64,000 bases of DNA from Limonium bicolor (taxonomy: Eukaryota; Streptophyta; Magnoliopsida; Caryophyllales; Plumbaginaceae), in contig CM041776.1 of the NCBI GenBank assembly GCA_023374045.1, positions 280,177,999-280,241,998 on the forward strand. The letters are read 5' to 3'. The notes under the pieces are model-generated. The model did no database searches. It was not told the origin of the DNA and worked only from the letters and a program-made list of their open reading frames with translations. The position numbers and the translations under genes were made by a program. Below are positions 51,909 to 63,464 of this stretch, in pieces (the stretch's first letter is position 1; each line of letters opens with the position of its first letter).

Positions 51909-54900
51909 TCAATTCATTAAACTTGTGCAGACGAACTCCGACCATTCCTCAAGCATCTCAACAATTTGAGCATCATCATACTGACCATCTTTGAACACTT
52001 GTTCGTAAGCCTTGAAAAAAAATGAACATTAATCTAAAACGTACAAGTCTAACAACATGTAAAGAGCATAACTGAAACTTTCAAAGAATGTTACCATGTC
52101 TAACGAGTGCTCTGGTAAAAGGTTCGCCGCTCCTACTATGTCACTCATGAATCTCATGACATAGTATCCACATTCTGACCCCCCAGGCTGCATCGGACAC
52201 TATACAAACACACATATTGACAGTTATAAACAAGTTTAAACATTATCACACAAATTTATCAATTAATAGAGTACCTTGACAGTGTTCCAAGGGATGTTAT
52301 TCTTCATTGTTATACCCTGGAGTCTTAATGCAGCTTTCATGGAACTATATACATCAGCAATATATATAGTTTTAAGCATCAGTAGCAAATTATGAAACAG
52401 TTAATGTTATGTAAAATAATTGTTGTTTACGATAACAAAATAATTACCCCAGTATTGCGGTGGCGATCTTCGGTCTCTTGGCACCCGCACCAAGTGAGTC
52501 AAATTGCAAGATTCGTGGGTGCTTCCCCATCACCAGCACAAGCAATGACCAATGTCGACTGTCCACAAATTACACAATGTGTTGAAATCATTAAGCAACT
52601 AACACAAACTATATGTTTTAGATAATACTAATAGAAATAGTCAAATATCATACCCTGAATGATATGGCAGCATAATAAATGACTTTTTCGAACATTCATA
52701 GAGGGCATTCGTCATATATTGCATAAGGCCTTGCGGATCACTTGTCATCTGGACTTCATTGCACATAGCAGGACACAGGAATCCAAATCTTTGATCTTGA
52801 TAGACATTGATCGCCTTATCATGCACCCACCTATGAGGCAATATCATTAGTCATTAACTTTATATTCAAACATCTAATTCATCACCAATTAATGAATTCA
52901 AAATATAAAAGGTAGAAGTCACTCACATGGCGGCCGACTTGATAATCGACACATTCAACCAATCCCTCCTGAAGCACTCCTCGAAGTCGGACATATACAT
53001 CTCAAATCGATGTATATCTTCTCCTTGAACTATATAGTGAAATATCCGCTCGGGATCTTCCACAATGAGGGAATCACTATCCGGTGGTAGCACCAACAAC
53101 GAGGAATGCAGAATCTGCATATTGGTCGACAAGCCGGCCAATATTCTCTTCTCCACCAAAGCAGGTCTAAGCACAAAATTTGTGGATGCCTTTGATTGCA
53201 CAGGTGTGGCAATTCTTTTTCCTTTGCCCTTATCAGTCTTCGGTGGGGTCATATCCTATGATATTAGTCTAATTAAGTATATGGATGCAAGGTGGTACAC
53301 CAATAGTTTTATAGCAACGGTTAAGAGTAATACCTGCCCAGGGAGTCTGACCAATCGTGCAGGCCACTGCACTGTCGCAGTTTGTGCAGAACGCACGGTA
53401 GGTCTTTGTGGGACCGGCACCGGTAAACCGACGTCAGCATGCTCTGCAACAAATTCGTCTACAAGCACTCGTGCATGGTAATGTCGGAGTGGTTCACCGT
53501 GCACAATATCACTTGGACGAGAGGGGAAAAGTTTTCCCCATGCAACCATGACCTCTTGTACTCCAATTTGTAAAAACAGATGGCACTCAGTGGGTGCCTG
53601 AGTGTTATGTGGAACTTGTTTAGATAAAAATTGAGAATTCTTCTATGATGATATTAGTGATCAAGTTAAAAATCATAATCGTCATGTACTCAATTGAAAT
53701 GTAAGTCTAACCTGTAGAGATGCATAGGGAAACGGATCAGCCGAGTGGACACTACTTCTCACTACCGGTGCATTCTGCTTGAATGGGTGACTGATCAACT
53801 GGTGGTCGAGAAACCTCTTGGCTTTCATGCTGCTGTGGCTGAATCCTTGATATAGCCTGAGCGATCCTCTCGTCGACGTTCTGAGTAATCCTCTGCTCCA
53901 TCTCAGCCATCGCTCTCAGGTGCTCCTCGTAGCTAATCGACTGTCCCCGGCTGATTCTGGACCCGGGTGCGCCAAATGCCTGGCGGATACCAACGTGCCC
54001 ACCAAACCCAATGGCACGACCTGGATGATCCTTCTTACCAAGAGCGCGTGTAAGAGGATCATCATTCCTCTGTGAGGTCCAGGTGCCCTGGGTGAGCTGA
54101 GAGCTTAATTCACCCTAATATAACACACAAATACAGTTATTAGTTTAACATAAGTTCATATACAAAGGAAATGAACAGTTTGACTGAAAATGAAATGATA
54201 TCACTTACCATTTGAGCAATAACTGCTCTCGTGGCTTCATCATATTGAGGATTTTCGGGAGTAGAGTTCTTCGGAATGTGGCTTAACTCCCACACTTTCA
54301 TTCTTCTGCCACTGGCATCCAATGAGCCATCCGTGGGCAGATATCCCTTTTGCTCCCATTCTGGTACCCTTTGAGCAATACTTTTTCCACCTAAGTGGTG
54401 AGGGTACAGATTCTTCTTAGCATTTGCTTGTTGTTTCGCACGGAGAGCCTGCATAAATTAATGGGATCATGTTAAGTGAAATTGAACACAAAAAAACATA
54501 AGAAATTAAGATTAATTTATGTATGTATGACAATAAAGTGCACCTGGAACTCAGGTGTGTGACGCCTCTCAACAAATTGTAGCCATTGCTCTTCTGTTAT
54601 GCCCTCGTAAACCTCCCATGGTGGTCTCACACCGTCTCCACCATGATCTGGCTCATCTGGATCTTCTGGAGTAGGCATCTTGTAGATGTACTTGTCAGCC
54701 AACTTATTCTTGTGGTCCCGGAACTGTTTCGACATCGCTGATAGCACATCGTTTTTAAGTGCGGGATCCACGGAGAAACGAGACTACGTACATGATCATT
54801 CAGTTAGTAAAGTAAACATAAATGTTCTATTATTTCACAAAAGATCATAGTAATAATGTAGAGATTTACCTGAAGACGCTGAAACATAGTATCCTTCAAT

Positions 54901-55280
54901 GATTGAGGCACTTGCTTCCAGGTGTGGTTTATGTCGCAATATGACTTCACCAAATGGCTACCGTAAGCGGTGAAGTCATTCTTCCAATTTCCATGGGGCT
55001 GGTTGAATTGATTGAAGTCGACCGGTTTTGTAGGAGGGCCCTTGTTAGCCTTCAGCCCACGTGTTGCACCTCTTTTCTTCTGCTTCTTCGCCTCTGGTGG
55101 CACAACCGACTCCTCTTCGGTCTGCTGTGAAGGGCCAGCCTCAGTCTCGTGTACTGCTACCTGGTCCTTCTTCTTCTTTCCTCCTCTCGTGACCCGCTTA
55201 CTTGGTCTATTCGGCTGTGGCTCAGGTTCTCCAGTCGAGATAAGCCGTCCAATGGGGTCATCTATAGGGTGATCATCCAC
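51909..55280 (-). CDS. B1 second gene: CACTA accessory protein with Ulp1-like protease domain (about 11 exons)
   Basis: Start MDDHPIDDPIGRLISTGEPE at 55280, with a basic GGKKKKD region. Inferred minus-strand exons with GT-AG borders: 55280-54870, 54783-54544 (WEVYEGITEEQWLQFVERRH), 54448-54209, 54114-53712, about 53625-53334 (VAWGKLFPSRPSDIVHGE), 53255-52927 (RRDWLNVSIIKSAA), 52830-52654, 52558-52448, 52344-52275, 52199-52095, 52010-51909. The early exons resemble plant CACTA second genes (Transposase_24-like). The last ones form a C48 (Ulp1) cysteine-protease fold: RHWSLLVLVMG with catalytic His, LQFDSLGAGAK with Asp, CPMQPGGSECGYYVMRFM with Gln and Cys. Ulp1 domains are known in some plant transposons. 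No stop was seen in the modelled exons, but the third and fourth were checked only in part. Confidence 0.75.
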
Positions 55281-55417
55281 TGCAAAAAAAAATCATAAAG
55301 CATTTTCATCAGTTAAACTCATAACATAAATACTATGATGCATAACAATAACAGTTAAGATGATATTACAGTCTACATTCTACTAACAACATTACCTGAC
55401 ACGTACAAAAACATAAA

Positions 55418-58400
55418 TCATTTCATATTTTCTACCCAAACACCCTCATCATGGTCTGATCGTGCGTAGAGCAAATCGTTTTCAGTATCATCAATCGAAT
55501 CCGGTAATCCAGTAGGAAACAAGGATGTTTCCTCTACAGTCCCATTTTCATCGTTATCCTCATTTTCATTTTCCATTACAACCGGCCTTCTTCCTGGAAG
55601 AACAACAGACCATCTGCAGTCTTTCGGATCCTCAACATACCACACTTGCTCGCAATCCTTTCCCAGAACAAATTGATCATCATTATAACCGTGTAACCGT
55701 GAAAGATCAACCATGGTAAGCCCTCCATCATTTTGGTACCCGCGTCGGTTGTCCACCCACTTGCACCGGAACAACAGAAAGGAATCAATGTCATAGTCTA
55801 GTTCCCAGATGTCCTCGATGACACCATAATACCAATTACTAACTGGTTGAGATCGGTTACCGCTGTGGTACTCAGTGGCAGCAGCTTCAATTTTTACCCC
55901 ACTATTCTGGTTTATCGATTTGGCATCTTGGCGTGCAGTGTAGTATGTATACCCACTAATATCATACCCCTCAAAAGATGTAATATTAGTTTCAGGTCCG
56001 ATTGCCAAACATCTGATCTCTTCGCTTACAGCTTCTGGATCTGATGATGCTAATGTCAACACATGATCTTTGAACCATTGGATAAAAACTCGGTTTTGTT
56101 CTTTTGTCAGCCAAATGTGGTTTTTCAAAGGATTTTGATGCCTTAACTCAACCATATGGGTTTCCAAATAAGGTTCAACAACCTCAAGATGTTGTAAGAC
56201 AAACAAATGTGCTTGATGAATAAGTAGACGCGAAACTTGCACGATCTTTCTACCAATAACACCTTTACCCTTAAACCTGCCATAGTGTCGTGGTTTTGGG
56301 ATACCAATAGACTCTGCCTCACTCAAATAATCGGTCACAAACTCCGTGACTTCCTCAGTCACTGTTGCTTCAACAATGCTCCCCTCTGGTCGATACCTAT
56401 TCTTCATTCTACTTTTCAGAATACCCATGTACCGTTCAAAAGGGTACATGTACCGTAAGTATACCGGACCGCAGAACTGTATCTCTCGAACGATGTGCAC
56501 AATTAGATGTACCATTATATCAAAGAAAGATGGTGGGAAATACATCTCAAGTTGACATAAAGTGATAACAATTTCACGTTGTAGATCATCTAGAGAGGTT
56601 ACGTCAATTGCCTTGGAGCACACAGCGTTGAAAAAGAAACATAACCGAGTTAAAGCATTTCTGACATCAGATGGCAATATCCCTCGAATTGCGACCGGAA
56701 GAAGATGTAACATCAGTACATGATAATCGTGAGATTTCATGCCTAAAAGTTTTAAATCCTTCATCGATACAATGTTCTTCCAGTTTGAAGAGTATCCAGA
56801 CGGTACTTTTACCGAGTACAGACATTTGCAGAAACTAATCTTTTCAGCCTTTGAGAGCGTGTAGCATGCAGGAGGTAGGTAGATTCGTTTCCCATTCTCT
56901 TGTGGGTGTAACTCCTTTCGTATACCCATGGTTTGCATGTCCTTTCTGATTTTCAATCCGTCTTTTGTTTTGCCGGGTATATTGAGTAAAGTCCCACTCA
57001 CTGCCTCACCAACGTTCTTCACAATGTGCATGATGTCTAAGCAGTGCCTCACAGAAAGATGACGCCAATAAGGTAGTTCCCAAAAGATAGAACACTTTTT
57101 CCAAATGTTTTTCGTCGGTTTTGATGTGTTTCCAAATACATTTACAATGTCCTTAACCTTTTCGTACACTTCCTCAGAGGTCAGAGGTAGACGGGCCACA
57201 CGAGTTTCGGCTTGACCATTGAACAACTTTCTCTTCGTTACTCGATAAGGGTGATCTTCGGGGAGAAGACGTCGATGACACATATAAACATTCTTCCCAC
57301 AATGTTTTAAACGGTCCGAACAAGTGTCTTCCTCGCATATGGGACATGCAAATGTTCCTTTAACCGTGTAACCGGACAAGTTCCCATACGCAGGGAAGTC
57401 ATTGACGGTACAGAACAACAAAGCCTTGAGCGTGAAATTCTCTCTTGCATAAGCATCATATACCACGGTCCCCTCATTCCACAATAGCTTCAGATCGTCG
57501 ATCAGAGGGGCAAGGTACACATCAATGCTATTACCTGGCTGCTTGGGACCAGATATCAGGAGCGATAACATGATGTACTTTCGTTTCATACACAACCATG
57601 AGGGCAAATTGTAGATCACTAGCAGAACAGGCCATGTACTGTGTTGACTACTCAATGTGCCGTACGGGTTCATTCCATCAGTACATAACCCAAGCCTCAG
57701 ATTCCTATCTTCATGTCCGAAATGTTCTTTGAACCGTCTATTGATGTTTCTCCACTGAGGCCCATCTGCTGGATGTCTTAGTTTCTCATCACTCTTTCTA
57801 CCCTCCGCATGCCATCTCCGGATTCGCAAACAACCGTTTGAATCTGGGTATAATCGGCAAATACCAAACAAGTTTTGCTGGAGGGCTTTTTTTCTGAACG
57901 GAGGAGTACTCACCATCTTTATGCTTATACCGGGACAACGAACATTTTGGGCAATTGTCCAGATGTTCGTATTCACCCCTGTACAACACACAGTTGTTTG
58001 GACACGCGTGAATTTTTTTGTACTCTACTCCCATTGGACACACCCATTTCTTTGCCTCATACGTGGTCGTAGGGAGACCGTTCTCATCCGGTAGCATATC
58101 ATGAATCAGCTCGAGGAATGCCGTGAAACCTTTGTCACTCAATCCATATCTTCCCTTCAGGTTGAACAAATTCAATATAGCTGTCAATTTCGTGTACTTA
58201 GTGCAAGTAGGATACAACGCCGTTTTGGATGCGTCCAACAACCTTTGATACTCATCCGGCCGGTCGACAAAGTTATCCTCAACGTTACCAAGCATCTCGT
58301 CAATTTGTTCATCATGATAAGTCGACTCACTGTCAACATTGACTCCGGAAGCGCTTGGGAGTTCTGACTCGTTAGTAGTATCGAATGTCTGCTCGGTTCT

Positions 58401-58682
58401 TGAGTTACACCGATCGTGACTGTAGGAAGATGAAGCATTATCTTCAACACGTTCTCCATGAAAAATCCATTTTGTATAATGTGGCATGAAACCACGGGTC
58501 TTCACATGGAGTTGTACGAGGTTGATGCTTGAATAATGTCTAACCACACCACAATCAACACAAGGACATGGAATTTTCTCCGCCTTTGTCCTGTCCTTGT
58601 GTTGCACTGCAGCTTTGCAAAACTCTTTCAGCATTTTGTCAAAATGTTCGCCTCTATCACCATACATCCAGTCACGCTCCAT
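55418..58682 (-). pseudogene. tnp2: TNP2 transposase of B1, one frame break
   Basis: I chose the start MERDWMYGDRGEHF at 58682 because homologues begin here; an in-frame ATG at 58703 is possible. Order: Transpos_assoc domain (CPCVDCGVVRHYSS), CPMGVEYKKIHACPNNC, KLVWYLPIIPRFKRLFANPE, then a frame change near 57815, LRHPADGPQWRNINRRF, LWNEGTVVYDAYAREN, FACPICEEDTC, VRHCLDIMHIVKNVGE, MKSHDYHVLMLHLLPVAIRG and MYPFERYMGIL (DUF4218, about 56740-56420), and FRCKWVDNRRGYQ (DUF4216, about 55770). It ends GVWVENMK at 55418. At the break a few codons (KDAEN-like in relatives) are lost and the frame shifts by one. The remainder, 857 codons (55418-57991), is open. TNP2 cuts the CACTA ends. Confidence 0.92.
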
Positions 58683-58703
58683 ACTACATGTGCAACATAT
58701 CAC

Positions 58704-60140
58704 AGGTGTGAGTTAGATCCTTTGTAGAATATGGCCTATATTAAGTTGCACATGTTTATTTCCTAATGGAGCATGACTGGGATGATTGACAATTAGTCTA
58801 GCCTAACTCTAAGGTTGCAAACACAAAATAAACTACCATTTTAAATTTAAGAAATTGTTGCACTTCTACAAAAAATTTGGCATGACCTTTGCATAATTGT
58901 ACACATCCCGTGCTTATTATTCAGCACTCACCAAAGTCATCACAACCACAAACATTCCAACAATGGCAGCAACCAACAATTAAAATAAATCAATTCTTTA
59001 CTAGCTAACTGAAAACCAATTGCAAATTCAGATCATCAAATCAACGCTTTCAATTCTCCACTGTATAAGTTCAAACCGGTTTACAGATTAACAAAGATTC
59101 GAGAGTTAGAATACGTACTTGTTTTTTAAGGATTTATGGACAGGGGAGACTGGTGCCTGAGAGGTAGGCTTCTGTGCGAGAGATGCAGCAATACCACTTC
59201 TGATATGTCTCTGCAACGGAGCAACAAAAATAAATTAAAAAAGAAATGTATCAACAAATAGGGAATGAAGCTAAATTATGTACTAGCACTTATATTTAAA
59301 TACATAATTGCATTTATTAAACAAAAAATAAGGTTTAGTTACTTACTTGTGCACAGAGGAGGAAAGAGGAAAAGTAATGGAAGAAGGCGGGAAACAAGAG
59401 AGGTGATTCACGGACCTGATAAAAAAAATTAGATATTGTTAGACATATACACATACATCAAACAATATTAATTACGAAGAGATTTTAAAAAAAAACGGCA
59501 TGACTTTTGCATAATTTTACCTATCCCATGCTTATTATTAAGCATTCACCAACCATTCATCAACACAAATTTCCATCACAAATCAAACTAATACAAACTT
59601 TATCCATCAAACCAAATTTTAATAATTTGTGGAAATCAAATACAAAGTAAAATAAAGACACAACTACGCCTATTATTAAGCATTCACCAATTATTCAACA
59701 ACACAAATTTCAATCATAAACCAAACTAATATATACCAAATTCATTCATCAAACGAAATTCCAATAATTTGTGGAAATCAAATACAAAGTACAAAAGAGA
59801 AAAATGATACGTTAGATTATATTACCGGTTCGAAAATGAATTGCTCTCCGCTCCGCTTTCAATCTACCATCAAATGGTAAAGAAGCTCCTTAAGTATTTA
59901 TCTGTAGAGACACAAAAGAGAAAAATGATAAGTTAGATTATATTACAGTGAGTGAAGAGAATGAAGAGTTAAATTAAAAAAAAATACCGGTTCATAAATG
60001 AATTGTTTTCAGCCCCTCTTCTCAATCGGGCGTGCGAGACTTGTGTAGCAACACCAATCTCTACAGAGGCAACGCATAAAGATTGAACAACATTCAGATC
60101 AATTAGAATAATTTTATATTAAACTTAACGACTATACATC

Positions 60141-60177
<37 letters not shown>

Positions 60178-61599
60178 CATTCTCACACCTCTACTTCAAA
60201 CCGCTACTAAAACGGCTAATACCTCACCTACTACAATATTTTTCTACTATGACTGCTTGTTCACGCTCTTATTCAATTATACACTACGAAACGTTCTACT
60301 CTTATTCAATTATACACTACGAAACGTTCTACTCTTGTTCATTACCTCTCGCCCAAAAAAATAATAAGAAAAAAATAGGCCTATTTATAAATTCAAATTC
60401 ACCAGCTACATTTTGCACTGGGTCTGGATTTTCTCTGCCGTAGCCAAATAATTAACTTGGATTGGCTATTCTAATTTTAAGAAAGCATTGTACATTGAGC
60501 AGGGTCACGTTTAGTCCTATAATTAATCGTCTTTAAACTAAATTAGATTTGCTTTTAATTTTAATAAAAAGCAGGAGTAGCAATCTGAAGAAAGGAAGTT
60601 TGGAAAACCAAATCGAATACTTTTACTTTTCTTCTTCTATCTTACAAAAATAGACGAAAAATCTATTTTATGTCATTGGTCTATTTAACGTTCTTACAAT
60701 TTTGATAGTAGAATATAGTCTAGTACAATCGAGTGATAGTTTATAAAGATTCTGTGTATAGTTTGATAATTTTTTATTTGGTCTGGATAAACATCTATGT
60801 ACTTAATCTACTATCAAAAACCTTTTATGTTTTAATAGAGTAGTACTAGGTGTAATAATGTCTACCAATCCAACATGAAATCTTTATTAGATCTCGTAAA
60901 ATGTTTATTAAACTTTATAATAATACCTAGTAACACTCTATGATCTAAATCTCAAAAGTTGGTCAACACATGTTGATGATGGATTTTGTTTTATAGGGCA
61001 TATTATATGAAGAAATTTGGTTCACTTTTTGCCTTTCATATATAAACGAAAAAACCAAAGGATGAAATATACTATGACACAACCAGACATCATACTACAC
61101 GCGACACATCTATAATCATTACTCGTTGCTAATTTAATATCATGTTTTCATTGCACTGTACATATACATTTCATAACACTTTCTCTAATTCTCCACACAC
61201 GCAATACTTTTAAATATATAAGAAACAAACTACTCATACTTAATGCTCATCTTAATTAACAACATATCTTTTACTCGCAATCACTATAATTATATTTATT
61301 GCACATTAATAACACTCATTCATACGTTTATAAGCTTAATAAATCTAGCCCAAATAAGCTAACCTAACTATACTTAAAAGAAGGGCCAAAAACAGCACAA
61401 AAATTCACTCGGACATTTCATCGAACACCTTGTGTGCATACATAAATTTAATAGTTTAACAACCAAATCTTGCAAAGATTTCACACACACAATAAATATC
61501 ATCATCCACAATCACAATGTGACAACAATCTATCAATTTTAACAACAAATTAACAATTAACTAAACAAAGTCGAACCCAAAAGTTTAGGGTTGCTCTCA
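58704..61599 (-). other. B1 leader, probably a long intron of the 5' untranslated region
   Basis: No coding signal. It has AT-rich tracts, an (AT)n microsatellite at 60149-60172, and a perfect 33-bp tandem duplication (60268-60300 and 60301-60333, CTTATTCAATTATACACTAC...). Words at 58870-58950 are repeated at 59500-59560, 59650-59720 and in the leader of A (9930-10000). Confidence 0.6.
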
Positions 61600-61765
61600 C
61601 CTCTGTTCGACCTCTGTTAGTGGCGGATGAGGCTGGCGACACCAACCGAAGACCACACCGACGGCGCGACACCGGCGACAGCAAGGGGAGGAGGAGGGCG
61701 GCGGTCGACGGCTGTGGTGGCGGTGGTTTGTTCGAAATCGCCGCGAACAGAGAGAGGAGAAGAGG
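61600..61765 (-). promoter_or_regulatory. GC-rich island near the 5' end of B1 (putative first exon)
   Basis: GGCGACACC, GACGGCGCGACACCGG and GGCGGCGGTCGACGG words in an otherwise AT-rich element, about 420 bp inside the right terminus. On the minus strand a CAGAG/GTGAGAG donor-like site follows (near 61600). Element B2 has an equivalent island (40630-40745). Position suggests a transcribed leader exon; unproven. Confidence 0.45.
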
Positions 61766-61824
61766 GGTAATTAACCCTAATGAAATCGTAATTGTTTCGA
61801 AACGGGGTTGGGGGGTTAATTAAA

Positions 61825-62170
61825 AGGACCTATTTCGGCGGTTCCTTGTTAGGAACCGCCGAAATAGGCCCTTTTTAATTATTAAAAAATTAAAGAGACC
61901 TATTTCGGCGGTTCCTAACAAAGAACCGCCGAAATAGATGATTAAATTAAAAAAAAAAAAGAAAATAGAAACACCTATTTCGGCGGTTTCGTGTAAGGAA
62001 CCGCCAAAATAGGTCTATTTAATTTTTTTTATTATTAAAAAGGGCCTATTTCGGCGGTTCATATCTAGGAACCGCCGAAATAGACCCCTTCTTTACATAC
62101 TGTTAACATCTCGGGCCTCTATTTCGGCGGTTTTATCTACAACCGCCGAAATAGGGGCGCCGAAATAGAC
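61825..62170. repeat. right subterminal repeats of B1
   Basis: Six or more CCTATTTCGGCGGTTCC...GGAACCGCCGAAATAGG palindromes separated by A/T-rich spacers. Confidence 0.92.
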
Positions 62171-62186
62171 GTTTTTTGTACTAGTG

Positions 62187-63464
62187 TATAGTAAGACAGA
62201 AGCGGCCGGGGTCAAACCGTGGGACTTATAGTGAAATAATATAGTACCTAAGCTTGTCACAAAAGGGGGGAATTGATATACTTGCTTTTATAAATAAAAA
62301 GGAAAGATAAAATTAACTGAGTAGAAGATAAATTAAACGGGACTCCGGGTTTAGGTTTATATAATCTGATTAATTATGCTATCTCTACCGGTTTATTATA
62401 ATAGTTTGGCAAAATTCCTGTTATTATCTTAAGGACTAAATCATAGACTCAAAAGGACTCGTTTACCAGAAAATGCTCGATCTAATCTAGATTCGAGCAA
62501 AACACATGTAAACGGACATTAAGTGCGAGAAATTATAATTGCATCTGAAAATACTAACTTATTAAATCATAATAAGCTTTCTCCAGATTTACGGCTTAAT
62601 TAACTTGTTTATTTATCACGGGTCCGATCAAAATATATTTAGTAAAGCATTTTAATAAATTCATGAAATTTATTAAAAAGGCGAGAGATAAGCTTTAATC
62701 GTAACAAACTGTATTTATTTAACCGGTGTTAATATAAGATAGATAATAACTAAACAAACTATAATTAAACCTTCGCCCGGAGTAAATCCTCCTTAGCCTG
62801 ACATATTAACTGGTAATAAGTCAGTCAGAGGTTGGACGTAATAATACGGTGTTGTGGAGGTGCGGATGGTGAATGGAGAAATGAAGAGAACGAAGAGTGG
62901 AGGATGTACGAAGGAATTTGTATGTGGAATGAGTGATTAGGAGTGTTAAGTTCTGGGGGTTGAACGTATTTTCTTCAATCTCCCGTGTATGTTGAACTTT
63001 TGGATTTTTGGAAGGGATGACAAATTTGAGCAGAAGGAGCGTGGGTTTTATAGAAGAAAGGGGGAGGAAGAAGACAGAACTGGAACACACGCGAGGAATT
63101 TAAGGAATGTGCCGGCGCTTGATATTGCTGATGGGGTAGATAGATGTGTTTGCAGGCGCCGAAGAAAAATGGGGAAGACGGTCGGCGATGTTGATTTTCT
63201 TGACCTGGGTTGCATTTACACGTCCGCGTTTAAATCCCCGGACGTCTCTATCTCTTGTCTGGTCATTTTTATACGGACGTCTCACAAGCTTCTCTATTTT
63301 GTCCGGTCTTATATCCACGGACAGCTTGTCCCTTGTCCGCCCTCTGTCCGGCCTTTTCTCCACGGACACACCACAGACATTGTCTCATGTCCGCCCTCTG
63401 TCCGGCCAAATATCATCGGACGTGCCACGGTCCTTGTTTGGTGTCCGCCCTTATTTACCCGGAC
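62187..63464 (-). repeat. right LTR of the Athila-like element, piece 2
   Basis: Begins with the TAT duplication and continues as in 46520-47804, with small indels and substitutions. It stops in the CGGAC cluster at 63464, where the next LTR begins. Confidence 0.93.

Larger units (their letters stand above)
51266..62186 (-). mobile_element. B1: CACTA element, nearly intact
   Basis: CACTAGTAGAAAAAAGGCC at 51266 and the inverted ...TTTTTTGTACTAGTG at 62186; duplication TAT (51263-51265 and 62187-62189), with the empty site preserved at 46520-46522. 10,921 bp. The subterminal repeat is CCTATTTCGGCGGTT. TNP2 (58682 to 55418) and a second gene (55280 to 51909) run on the minus strand, transcribed from the right end. 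It is the best candidate in the window for a recently active DNA transposon, although TNP2 has one frame break. Confidence 0.95.
46411..63464 (-). mobile_element. non-autonomous Athila-like LTR element, right LTR interrupted
   Basis: Left LTR 46411-48142; right LTR in two pieces, 51154-51265 and 62187-63464, separated by CACTA B1 and cut again at 63465 by a G1-related LTR. The tRNA-Asp primer site beside the right LTR (51150-51133) and the purine tract beside the left LTR give minus orientation. The internal part is only about 3 kb with one ORF and no RT or integrase. The LTR type (TGATAAGT start) and tRNA-Asp primer are those of the Athila lineage. The rest of the right LTR is outside the window. 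Confidence 0.88.
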
